From NCBI GenBank assembly GCA_031282905.1, contig JAITCV010000019.1:1-17887 (forward strand): DNA of 17,887 nt. Direction: 5' to 3'. Source of the DNA: Azoarcus sp. GTDB taxonomy: Bacteria > Pseudomonadota > Gammaproteobacteria > Burkholderiales > Rhodocyclaceae. Under the pieces are notes generated by a model. The model was given only the letters and a program-made list of their open reading frames with translations. It did not search any database and was not told the origin of the DNA. Of this stretch, positions 7,046 to 14,896 are shown piece by piece. The first letter of the stretch is position 1, and every line of letters begins with the position of its first letter. Position numbers and translations under genes: made by a program.

Positions 7046-7060
7046 CTTCGGTACTGGAAA
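6869..7060 (+). pseudogene. Small lipoprotein, copy 2, degenerate 3' end
   Basis: The start MRRILSITLLPLVFSLAGC matches copy 1 nearly residue for residue, including the LAGC lipobox and KLLDSLEE. After EFEHR the similarity is lost: copy 1 has a Cys-containing RRCRMFKTWGK, while here the frame reads NLVKGLRYWKVGC, consistent with a small deletion that shifts the frame. The native stop is gone, and the frame stays open to 8047, antisense to the ligase gene, giving a nominal 392-residue chimera. I take the long extension as an artefact of GC-rich antisense DNA and the gene as broken. The end given here is approximate. The stretch 7061-7240 holds nothing I recognise. Confidence 0.65.
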
Positions 7061-7240
7061 GTAGGATGCCATGCTCCCGATCGCGGGACTTCGCCTGGTC
7101 GTATAGTTCCTGGTTCCTGGAAACGGCGGGCTTTCTCCCCCGCGCAGCAACTCGCGGGCGTGCGCGGCCACGCCAGATACAGACGCAGCCTGATCATCAA
7201 GGGCGCCGCCTGGGGCAGGACGTTTTGTCGGGAATCTTCC

Positions 7241-8689
7241 TCAAGACGCGGGCGCGCATCGTTCCCAGCCTTTTTTCACGTTTTTCGCCAGGAATTCGTC
7301 GAGGATCTGGAGTATGCGCGCTTCGCTGGCGGAAATCCGCGTCTCGACGCTCAAGGGTTCCGCCCGTTCGGAGCTGAAATTGACGTAGGAAAACACATAG
7401 GCCGGATAGCCATGCGCTTCCTTGTTCGTTTTCCAGGCGAGGAATTTCTGCACCATCAGCTTGCCGCCGGATTCCTTTTTGTATACCTCACGCCGCAGCG
7501 TTTCCGATTTAGGCGCCTCGCCCCGCGCCAGGGGGGTCTCGCCTTCCGCGCCGGGAACCGGCATGAATTCGCCGATCTGCGCCAGGCGTGCGTCCTGAGC
7601 GTTGGCGCGCTTGTCCTCGCGCAGGCGGCTGAAGATCGGAAATACCACGCTCACGCCCGGCACCGCCCCCAGGCTGTGGTAGCTTCCCTCGCGAATTTCC
7701 AGGCGCGGATTCAGGATGACGCCCGAGCCGGTCTCGAAGAGTACGTCATTGATTGTCAGCTCCACCACCAGTTCCGGGCGCACCATGTGGAAAGCCACAT
7801 GGTTGGAATCGGTCTCGATGTATTTGGAAGGCATTGCGAGCTCGCTCAGGCGCTCGAACAGGGTCTTTTTCAACTCCTCCCCAAAACCGTTACCGGTATG
7901 GCCGATGATCTGGTAAGTGCCTTCTTCCGGCATCAGGGCGAGAAGCAGGGAACGAATCTGTCCTTTCGATTCCGCCACGCCTTCGGAAAAGCCCACGACG
8001 ACCACGTCCAACGAATAGCGCGGCTTTATCTTGTAGATGAGCGGTAATTCGGAACGCACCACCAAGCCTTCCGCGCCCTCCTTTTCGACCCATTCGGTAA
8101 AGAGTTCCCGGACGCCCGCCTTGTTCGTCCGCTGGCAGCGCACGGGCTGGCACAGCGCGTCATCCGGAAAGAGTTCCTGTAATTTCTGGTGGGTTTCCCC
8201 ATATCCATTGGACCGAAAGGCGGTGCCGTCCAGGGAAAGGATGTCGAAAGGCGCCAGCCGCAGGCGCGCGAATTGATCCGGGTCCGCCAGCGCGGTCAAG
8301 ACGTCGAACACCCGCCCGCGCGCCGCGTCTTCCGCCACGTGAAGCTCGGCGGCAATGAGCGCCTCGCCCACGCCCTTGTCCTTCAGGCAGGCCGCCGCCG
8401 CTTCCAGGCAGGGCAGCCCCAGGCGCACACGCCCGCCAGTGTTGATCGCAAAGAGGTCCTCGCCCGTCCAGCATAGCATGGCAAATTCTCCGTCATACTT
8501 GCGCGTCACGTGGAAATCGCTGCCGCCCAGGCGCAGGTCGATCTGTTCGGGGTTCAGGGAAATGTAGTTCTTGCACACCGTTTTCCGGTAGTCGAGCACC
8601 TGTTCGACGGTTTGCGGATCGACCGCGTCCGCCGCCATGCCTTCCCGGAAGCCCTTTTTGTTTTCGAGCTTGGTTTTATCCAGTTTCAT
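7241..8689 (-). CDS. ATP-dependent DNA ligase-like nucleotidyltransferase with C-terminal extension
   Basis: 482 residues from ATG at 8687-8689; AAGGAGG lies 8 bases upstream, which rejects the longer frame to 8752. Covalent nucleotidyltransferase motifs are all present in order: motif I KYDG at 64-67 (Lys64 is the adenylation lysine), an acidic AAELH with Glu115, motif III FDILSLDG at 148-155, motif IV EGLVVR at 207-212, motif V YKIKPR at 219-224 with two lysines, an OB-fold region at about 255-350, and motif VI SRLREDK at 354-360. Expected chemistry: ATP-dependent sealing of nicks via an enzyme-AMP intermediate. Odd: the residue two after KxDG is Phe, where DNA ligases usually have Arg, and about 120 residues follow motif VI that I cannot assign. 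It overlaps the gene before it by 4 bases (ATGA) and is last in a three-gene cassette. A replicative role is unlikely, since bacteria use NAD-dependent LigA. Confidence 0.88.
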   Translation of the reverse strand: MKLDKTKLENKKGFREGMAADAVDPQTVEQVLDYRKTVCKNYISLNPEQIDLRLGGSDFHVTRKYDGEFAMLCWTGEDLFAINTGGRVRLGLPCLEAAAACLKDKGVGEALIAAELHVAEDAARGRVFDVLTALADPDQFARLRLAPFDILSLDGTAFRSNGYGETHQKLQELFPDDALCQPVRCQRTNKAGVRELFTEWVEKEGAEGLVVRSELPLIYKIKPRYSLDVVVVGFSEGVAESKGQIRSLLLALMPEEGTYQIIGHTGNGFGEELKKTLFERLSELAMPSKYIETDSNHVAFHMVRPELVVELTINDVLFETGSGVILNPRLEIREGSYHSLGAVPGVSVVFPIFSRLREDKRANAQDARLAQIGEFMPVPGAEGETPLARGEAPKSETLRREVYKKESGGKLMVQKFLAWKTNKEAHGYPAYVFSYVNFSSERAEPLSVETRISASEARILQILDEFLAKNVKKGWERCAPAS

Positions 8690-9396
8690 GTCGTTGCCTC
8701 CTTGGCCGGCAGGGGTTTGATTTCCATGTTGGTCAAATGCAGGATGAGACAATAGCGCTCACCGTCGATGCGTCCTTCCAGAAAACCCCGATAGGGTTCG
8801 CCGCCTGTGGTGAGCACGATCGGCTCGTTGCCCTTCTTGCCGCCGCCCACGAACATCAGGCTGTTGGCTTCATGCAGGGTCTTGGCCATTTCGTAAAGAA
8901 AATCGTAGCTCAGGCCGGATGTGTGGCGGATTTGGTATTTGCGGGAAAAGACGAATTTATGCACAGCCTCTGCCTTGGGGAATTGCCGCCCCGACCATTG
9001 AATTGGCAATTCGACATTGACGTTGGTGAGCGATTTGGAAACATCCTTTCTTTCCTTTTCGCTGCCGTCCGCATTGTGGATGACTTGCACGAGATTCACC
9101 CGATAGGCGATGCGCTTGTCCGGGGTGAGATAGAGCTTGCGGGTGCGGTGAATGAAGCGCCCAACCAGTTCCTGGTCGATCTCCGGATCGGCTTCGATCA
9201 GGGCTTCGCCCACTTTCTTGAGATCGCCATGGCGTTCGAGGAGCAGGTCGAGATCGGCGGTCGATTTGAGGAATTTCACGTTGTGCCGCGCGCCGCCGTC
9301 CGGCAGGACGGTCATGACGGAAGATTTTTTCGGCAGTGCGGCGAAACCGACTTCGGCGTTGCGTTTTTTGTCGTTGGCAAGATTGATTGCGCGCAT
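8686..9396 (-). CDS. Conserved-looking protein of unknown function, middle gene of the ligase cassette
   Basis: 236 residues from ATG at 9394-9396, which starts 4 bases after the previous stop; a GGGG run about 10 bases upstream may serve as ribosome-binding site. I do not recognise a family. Seen: a Lys/Arg-rich N-terminus, an acidic helical part at about 45-80, many short strands with GSEKERKDVSK, a SLMFVGGGKKGNE stretch at about 179-191, and a C-terminal sheet-like part with YRGFLEGRIDGERYCLILHL. No signal peptide or membrane segment, so probably cytosolic. Translationally coupled to the ligase by ATGA at 8686-8689, which implies a joint function, possibly a ligase partner or substrate-binding subunit; this is inference from gene order only. 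An in-frame extension to 9717 overlaps the preceding gene and is rejected. Confidence 0.78.
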   Translation of the reverse strand: MRAINLANDKKRNAEVGFAALPKKSSVMTVLPDGGARHNVKFLKSTADLDLLLERHGDLKKVGEALIEADPEIDQELVGRFIHRTRKLYLTPDKRIAYRVNLVQVIHNADGSEKERKDVSKSLTNVNVELPIQWSGRQFPKAEAVHKFVFSRKYQIRHTSGLSYDFLYEMAKTLHEANSLMFVGGGKKGNEPIVLTTGGEPYRGFLEGRIDGERYCLILHLTNMEIKPLPAKEATT

Positions 9397-9400
9397 GATG

Positions 9401-9997
9401 CTATAACCCCATGGAAAAATCGATGTCGCCGTCTTCGTCTTCTTCCTCGTCTTCTTCCGTGATGGCGCTCGCCTCGGTGAGCGAAAGCATCTCGAAATCC
9501 GCGCGATAACCCACCAGGAGGAAAAGACCGCCCTCGTTGGCCAGCACGAAGGCCGGACTGCCCTCGTGACTATCGCGGTAACTGTAGGTGAAGGCGTAGA
9601 TTTGCGCGCCGATCTCCCGCATGAGTTCCGGATTGTCCAGTTGATAGACAGTGGTGATGCTGCAATCGAGCACTTCCTCGGCGCTGGCGACTCGTTCCAG
9701 GACAATCGTTCCGTCATAGCTGGAACGGATGAGCGGCGCTTCTTGTCCGTCGAGGGTCACGGTCTTCAGGCTGGCGCGATCCACCCATTCCCGCTCGCCA
9801 TCCAGGATGCCCATTCCCAGCCCGCCCGCGGCAATGATGAGGGTGCCGGTATCGTCCATGGTCACCATCCTGCATGGATGGCCTTCATCATCCTGCGCCA
9901 CCACCTCGCTCCATCCATAGAGCCTGCCGCGCTCCACCTTGATGGGCGAGGCGGCATAGTCGGCGTTGCGCAGGGAAAAAACCAGATTGCGCGCCAT
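9401..9997 (-). CDS. Unknown protein with acidic tail, first gene of the ligase cassette
   Basis: 198 residues from ATG at 9995-9997, preceded by AGGA at 8 bases. It begins MARNLVFSLRNADYAASPIK and looks beta-rich and soluble, with GTLIIAAGGLGMGI at about 51-64 and SYDGTIVLERV at about 93-103. The last 20 residues are strongly acidic (TEEDEEEDEDGDIDF) and probably disordered. I recognise no family. The frame is open upstream to 10768, but that part lies antisense to the large exported protein and is rejected. A TATCCT preceded by TG about 26 bases upstream of the start could be an extended -10 element, with no good -35. It is followed within 4 bases by the next cassette gene, so the three genes are very likely one transcript. 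Function unknown; acidic tails occur on nucleic-acid mimics and on partners of basic proteins. Confidence 0.8.
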   Translation of the reverse strand: MARNLVFSLRNADYAASPIKVERGRLYGWSEVVAQDDEGHPCRMVTMDDTGTLIIAAGGLGMGILDGEREWVDRASLKTVTLDGQEAPLIRSSYDGTIVLERVASAEEVLDCSITTVYQLDNPELMREIGAQIYAFTYSYRDSHEGSPAFVLANEGGLFLLVGYRADFEMLSLTEASAITEEDEEEDEDGDIDFSMGL

Positions 9998-10232
9998 GTG
10001 CTTGTTCCTGGAAAAAGAAAGAAGGATAGCAGAGACGGCGCGCGGCGGTTTTCCCCCCTTGCAGGCGTTCACAGGGCAATCGCATTGAATAAACCGGCAC
10101 AAGCCCGCAATGACGGGATTGGGGGACAGCGCATGGGGTTGATCCACTTTGGATTGCGCTCCTGATGTATTCATGGACGAAATGAAAGGCGAGCGGTAAT
10201 CTCCCCATTTCCTTTTCATACGTAGAGCGGTC

Positions 10233-13200
10233 ATGAAAGCTTGTTTCAGCATTTTTGGAAACGTGTTCATCGTTCTGGCGTTGGTTCTGCATGGCGGAAA
10301 CGCCGGGGCGGCGGAGGCCAATGTGTCTGGCGCTGCGGATTCATCTGTCGTCGAATGGCGTCCGCGGACGGATGACATCCCGGCAGAGCTGAAGCCATGG
10401 ACGGGCTGGGTGTTGCACGGCAAGGAAGCGTGGCTTTGTCCGGACGTGGAGGGAAAACACCAGCGCGACTTTTGCGCCTGGCCGGGAGAATTGAAGCTGG
10501 AGGCGCGGGAACAGGGCATGCTGTTTACGCAAGCCTGGGAAGTCCAGCGCGAGAGCGTCGCGGCCTTGCCCGGCAACCGCGAATATTGGCCGCAACGGGT
10601 GACGGTCGATGGCAAGGCATACCCAGTGCTGGCGGACGATGGCGTGCCGGTGGTGCGATTGCCGGCGGGAAAACATACGGTGAGCGGCTGGATTCCGTGG
10701 ACGGAGCGGCCACGGTCGCTGGCCGTTCCCGCGAACGTGGCGTTGATTTCACTCGTGATCGACGGCAAGGCCGTGCTGCCGCTGGAGCGCCGCGACGACT
10801 CGCTTACCTTGGGCCGCGCCAGCGCGACGCGGGAACTGGCGCGCGAAGAAGATAGCCTGGATATCCAGATTTACCGCAAGCTCAGCGACGGCATTCCGGC
10901 GCGGCTCACGACCCGGCTCCTGTTCAAGGTGTCGGGCAAGGCGCGGGAATTGACCGTGGCGAACATCCTGCCGGAGCGTTTCGTCCCGCTGCGGATCGCT
11001 TCGCCCTGGGCGGCGCGGCTGGAGCAGGACGGCAGCCTTCAGGTGCAGGCCCTGCCCGGGCAGGTGCAGGTGGAAATCGAGGCACGGCTCGACGGGCCGC
11101 TCGAAACCGTTGCGCCCAATTTGCCGGAAGGGCGGGAGCAAGAAGTCTGGAGCTATGAGGCCGCGCCCGCCTTGCGCACGACGGCGATTCTGCCGCGCGG
11201 CGACGGCAAGGCACTCGCGGTCGATCCGCGTCAGTCCGGGGTGCCCCAGGATTGGCTGATGCTGCCCGCCTTCGTGGTAAACGACGGCGCGCAACTCCAG
11301 ATCGAGGAGCGTTCGCGCGGGCAAAACGAACGTGAAAACCAGCGCCTGACGCTGCAACGCGAAATGTGGCTGGATTTTTCCGGCGAGGGCTTCTTTGCCC
11401 GTGACCGCATCGAAGGCAGCATGCGGCAGGGATGGCGTTTCGACGTGGCGCAACCCTATACGCTGGAACGCGCCGATAGCCTCGCGGCGCGCGCGGACGG
11501 CGCGAACTGGGGCGGACGGCAACTTGCGTCCAATAACCTCGGCGGCGCGGAAGGCATGATGGCGGCGTTACTGGTCACCCATGGCGCGGATGAACGCCTG
11601 AGCGGCGTGGAATGGCGGCAGACCCAGGTCACGCTCAATGCCGGGGTGAGTCTGGCCGCGGGCGCGTCCGCGCGCCTGCCGGTCACGGGGTGGCGGCAGT
11701 CATTCGACAGGGTCGACACCACGCTGCATCTGCCCTATGGCTATCGCCTGATTGCCGCGCCGGGCGCGGATAGCGCCTCGGCCAATGTATGGGTGGAACG
11801 GTGGACGATCCTGGATATTTTCCTTGCCGCCTTTTTCACTTTGCTGGCGTGGCGTTTGTTCGGCACGGCGGGCGGTCTGGCCGCGGCGGGCTATCTGGCG
11901 CTGGCGATGCCGGAGCCGGTATCGCCGATTCACTCCTTTGCCGCCGTCGTCATCCTGGCCTTGTTGCGTCAGGCGATGCCGGCAGGGCGGCTGCGTAAAC
12001 TGTTCGTTTTCGGCGAACGCATCGCCCTGCTTTGCTTCGTGGCGGCGGCGGTGGTTTTCATGCCGGAGCAGATTCGTTACGCGCTCTATCCGCAACTCGA
12101 GGAAAGCGCCCATGCCGCGCCCATGCCATCCGATAAAGTCGACAAGCAGATGGCAATGGCGGCGGCGGAGCCAGCCCCGCCGCCGCCGCCGACGCCGTTG
12201 CGGCGGTCGAGGCGAAGCGTGGAGCCTTCGTCTTTCGAACTGAAAGAGTCCTTGTCGCAATCGCAGTCGCAATCCGCCTTTCGCCAACGTTATGCCCAAT
12301 CCACCATCACGCAGACAGGCAGCGGCGAACCGGCCTGGGAGTTGGGCCAGCAATACCGTTTGCACTGGTCGGGCCCGGTCGTCGATACGCAAAGCGTAAG
12401 GTTCCTGATCAGCCCGCCGTGGCTGACGCGCCTCTTGCGCGTGGCGATGCTCGTGCTGCTGGGAACCTTGATCTGGCGGTTGATCCGGACGGCCTTCCCG
12501 CCGGGAACATCGCCGCGTGGCGAAGAACGCGCGGACGTCGCCGCGCCATCCCCGGCCATCGTGCCGGGCGTATGTCTTGCCATCCTGCTGGCCGCCGCGC
12601 TCGGTTTTCCCCATTCCGCCGCCGCTGGCGACGCCTTCCCTTCCCATGAATTGCTGGAAGAATTGCAGACGCGCCTGCTCGAAGCGCCCGAATGCGCGCC
12701 GCATTGCGTCGATGTGGCCGAGGCCCGCGTCGATGCCGGGGAAAATCTCCTGAAAGTCCTGCTCACCGCGCACGTCCAGGCGGCGACTTCCTTGCCCCTG
12801 CCTGAACCGGATGAGCACCTGGGCCTGCGCGCCGTGCGCGTCGACGGCGAACTTCGTTCCGTGTTGCGCGTCGACAGGCAAAGCTACATCGCCCTGCCGC
12901 GCGGCATCCATCACATCCAAATCGACTATGCTCCCGGCGATGCCGTCGCGTCGCTCGATTTTCCGGTTCCCCCCGCGCGCATCGAATTCTCCGGCACGGG
13001 CTGGCATGTTGAAGGCATCGACGAGAACCGCCTGCTCAACGGGACGCTGAATTTTTCCCGCATCGTGGCAGAAGCTTCCCCGGCTGCGCGGACGGCGGAA
13101 GGTGAGGGCGGAGAAACCGCGCAACCGGGACACGCGGCGCAGCAATTCCCGCCTTTCATCCACGTGCGGCGCGATCTCGATCTCGACCTCGACTGGAGCA

Positions 13201-14546
13201 CGCTCACCCAGGTCATGCGCATCGCGCCGGAAGAAGGCGGGTTCACGTTCCCGGTGCCGTTGTTGCCCGGCGAGCACGTCACCACGCCCGAGGTGAAAGT
13301 GCAGGATGGCCGCGCGCTGGCGGTGTTCGCTTCCAACGCCAGCAACACCGCATGGACGGCGCGGCTGGACAAGACGCCGACCATCGAACTCATCGCGCCG
13401 CCGCTGTCGGAGCGCGCCGAAACCTGGCGCGTCACCGTGAGTCCTTCATGGCACCTGGATTGGAACGGCGTACCGGTGACGCTGGCCGACGGGCACGCCG
13501 AACAGGTCGCTTTCGAATTTCACCCCCTTCCCGGCGAAAAGCTCGTGCTCACCCTGACCCAGCCGGTCAAGACCGAAGGCCGCGTCCGCGCCATCGACCG
13601 CGTCCACCTGGCGAGCCAGATCGGCCAGCACGCCAGCGAATACACCCTCGATTTCACCTTGCGGGCGAGCCAGGGCGGCGAACACCGCGTCATCTTGCCC
13701 GCGGAGCTGGAAGTGCTCGACGTGCGGCGCGACGGCGTGAGCCTGAATCTGCAACCGAGAGAAAACCACCTGAGCCTGCCGGTTTCGCCGGGCACGCAAG
13801 CCTACTCGCTCAAGTTGCGCCGCCAAGGGGATGTCGGCTGGATCACGACCAGTCCGGCGATCGATCTCGGCCTGCCGGCGGCCAATATCGATCTACGCGC
13901 CTTCCTGACGGAACGGCGCTGGATTCTTGCCGCCAGCGGCCCCGCCGTCGGTCCGGCGATCTTGTATTGGGGCGAATTGGTCGCGGCGCTGATCATCGCC
14001 TTTTTGCTGGCGCGCGGCGGTTGGACATCGCTTGGCCGCGGGCAATGGTTCCTGCTCGTGCTCGGTTTCTCCACGTTTTCGTGGCTGACGCTTTTCTACA
14101 TCACGCTGTGGCTGATCGTCGTCGATTGGCGCGCCCGTCGCGCGGAATCGTTCGCGCACTGGCCCGCGTTGAGGTTCAACACCCTGCAAACCGGCATCGT
14201 CGCGCTGACCGTCTTCATGCTGATCCAGCTCGTTTCGGCGGTTTCGGTCGGTCTGCTCAGCGTGCCGGACATGGGAATTCGCGGCTATGGCTCCGGCGCC
14301 AACCAGTTGAACTGGTTCGCCGATCAAAGCCAAGCCTTGCTACCCACCGCCACCGTGTTCAGCGCGCCCATCTGGGTCTATAGATTCGTCATGCTGGCAT
14401 GGACGCTCTGGCTTGCCTATGTCCTCATCCGCTGGCTTGGCCGCGCCCTGCGTGCATGGCTCGGGCATGGCTACTGGAAGAAGATCACATGGCCGTGGCA
14501 AAAAGCATCGCCCAGGAATGTGCAGGCGGACGGCGGTCGAGATTGA
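10233..14546 (+). CDS. Very large exported membrane protein of unknown function with internal duplication
   Basis: 1437 residues. An N-terminal signal peptide (hydrophobic about 8-20, then GGNAGAAEA) leads into a long beta-rich extracytoplasmic part with Cys69 and Cys81. A cluster of membrane segments lies at about 525-620, followed by a Pro-rich stretch (PAPPPPPTP near 645), a QSQSQSQS low-complexity patch, another membrane segment at about 729-751 and a second signal-like hydrophobic helix at about 776-794 ending SAAAGDAF. A second beta-rich part follows that resembles the first, with Cys residues in APECAPHCVDV and RAVRVDGE versus RVTVDGK. At least four hydrophobic segments close the protein from about 1242. 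I recognise no named family. It lies divergent from the ligase cassette and ends at a strong terminator, so it is probably a single-gene transcript. GAGCGG precedes the start. Possible roles such as envelope assembly or transport are guesses. Confidence 0.85.
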   Translation: MKACFSIFGNVFIVLALVLHGGNAGAAEANVSGAADSSVVEWRPRTDDIPAELKPWTGWVLHGKEAWLCPDVEGKHQRDFCAWPGELKLEAREQGMLFTQAWEVQRESVAALPGNREYWPQRVTVDGKAYPVLADDGVPVVRLPAGKHTVSGWIPWTERPRSLAVPANVALISLVIDGKAVLPLERRDDSLTLGRASATRELAREEDSLDIQIYRKLSDGIPARLTTRLLFKVSGKARELTVANILPERFVPLRIASPWAARLEQDGSLQVQALPGQVQVEIEARLDGPLETVAPNLPEGREQEVWSYEAAPALRTTAILPRGDGKALAVDPRQSGVPQDWLMLPAFVVNDGAQLQIEERSRGQNERENQRLTLQREMWLDFSGEGFFARDRIEGSMRQGWRFDVAQPYTLERADSLAARADGANWGGRQLASNNLGGAEGMMAALLVTHGADERLSGVEWRQTQVTLNAGVSLAAGASARLPVTGWRQSFDRVDTTLHLPYGYRLIAAPGADSASANVWVERWTILDIFLAAFFTLLAWRLFGTAGGLAAAGYLALAMPEPVSPIHSFAAVVILALLRQAMPAGRLRKLFVFGERIALLCFVAAAVVFMPEQIRYALYPQLEESAHAAPMPSDKVDKQMAMAAAEPAPPPPPTPLRRSRRSVEPSSFELKESLSQSQSQSAFRQRYAQSTITQTGSGEPAWELGQQYRLHWSGPVVDTQSVRFLISPPWLTRLLRVAMLVLLGTLIWRLIRTAFPPGTSPRGEERADVAAPSPAIVPGVCLAILLAAALGFPHSAAAGDAFPSHELLEELQTRLLEAPECAPHCVDVAEARVDAGENLLKVLLTAHVQAATSLPLPEPDEHLGLRAVRVDGELRSVLRVDRQSYIALPRGIHHIQIDYAPGDAVASLDFPVPPARIEFSGTGWHVEGIDENRLLNGTLNFSRIVAEASPAARTAEGEGGETAQPGHAAQQFPPFIHVRRDLDLDLDWSTLTQVMRIAPEEGGFTFPVPLLPGEHVTTPEVKVQDGRALAVFASNASNTAWTARLDKTPTIELIAPPLSERAETWRVTVSPSWHLDWNGVPVTLADGHAEQVAFEFHPLPGEKLVLTLTQPVKTEGRVRAIDRVHLASQIGQHASEYTLDFTLRASQGGEHRVILPAELEVLDVRRDGVSLNLQPRENHLSLPVSPGTQAYSLKLRRQGDVGWITTSPAIDLGLPAANIDLRAFLTERRWILAASGPAVGPAILYWGELVAALIIAFLLARGGWTSLGRGQWFLLVLGFSTFSWLTLFYITLWLIVVDWRARRAESFAHWPALRFNTLQTGIVALTVFMLIQLVSAVSVGLLSVPDMGIRGYGSGANQLNWFADQSQALLPTATVFSAPIWVYRFVMLAWTLWLAYVLIRWLGRALRAWLGHGYWKKITWPWQKASPRNVQADGGRD

Positions 14547-14550
14547 AGGA

Positions 14551-14582
14551 ACCCGGAAGGGAAAAAGTTCGCCCTTCCGGGT
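14551..14582 (+). terminator. Strong Rho-independent terminator
   Basis: ACCCGGAAGGG at 14551-14561 and CCCTTCCGGGT at 14572-14582 form a perfect 11-base stem, 4 bases after the stop of the large protein. The tail on the plus strand is pyrimidine-rich (CACTTGTTTCTCTTTC) with interrupted T. Confidence 0.75.
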
Positions 14583-14896
14583 ACCACACTTGTTTCTCTT
14601 TCTCTCCATCGCGGGAGAGAAGGCGCATTACGCAATCTCGCCCAGGCGATCGGCGATTTGCTGGTAACCTGAATCGCACGTGTCTGTCGCCAGCAAAAGT
14701 ATGGGTCGCCATACTGAAAAGTGACGACACGGAAAACAGAATCACGGCAGCAAAAATCGGGTAACGGTATTTTTGAAACCTGAGAAACCAAGCATGGGCC
14801 GCCGAGCGGCGCGCGCTTGCTCCGTCCTCTGCCCTCCGAACGCAAATCACTTATAGTGCGGAAATCAGCTCACCCAACAGACGTACCGACAGGAAC
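14583..14896. other. Intergenic stretch before ruvB, no gene supported
   Basis: It holds a second hairpin, TTCTCTCC at about 14600-14607 with GGAGAGAA at about 14614-14621. On the minus strand, 14628-14850 has readable but frame-broken coding-like segments, including a membrane-segment-like IFAAVILFSVSSLF and, in another frame, DTCDSGYQQIADRLGEIA before a TAA. This may be a decayed small gene. Near ruvB, a TATAGT at 14852-14857 could be a -10 hexamer, without a good -35. Confidence 0.4.

Noticed and set aside
7061..8047. The long plus-strand frame that continues the second lipoprotein copy
   Set aside because: It is antisense to a ligase gene with all catalytic motifs; long antisense frames are common in GC-rich DNA.
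10080..10130. Hairpin-like CCCGCAATGACGGG reminiscent of dispersed bacterial repeats
   Set aside because: The stem is only 4 bases and there is a single copy in the window, so it cannot be called a repeat element.
11700..13277. A 525-residue minus-strand frame inside the large exported protein
   Set aside because: Arg-, Gln- and Gly-rich composition without any domain, opposite a plus-strand frame with a signal peptide and membrane segments.
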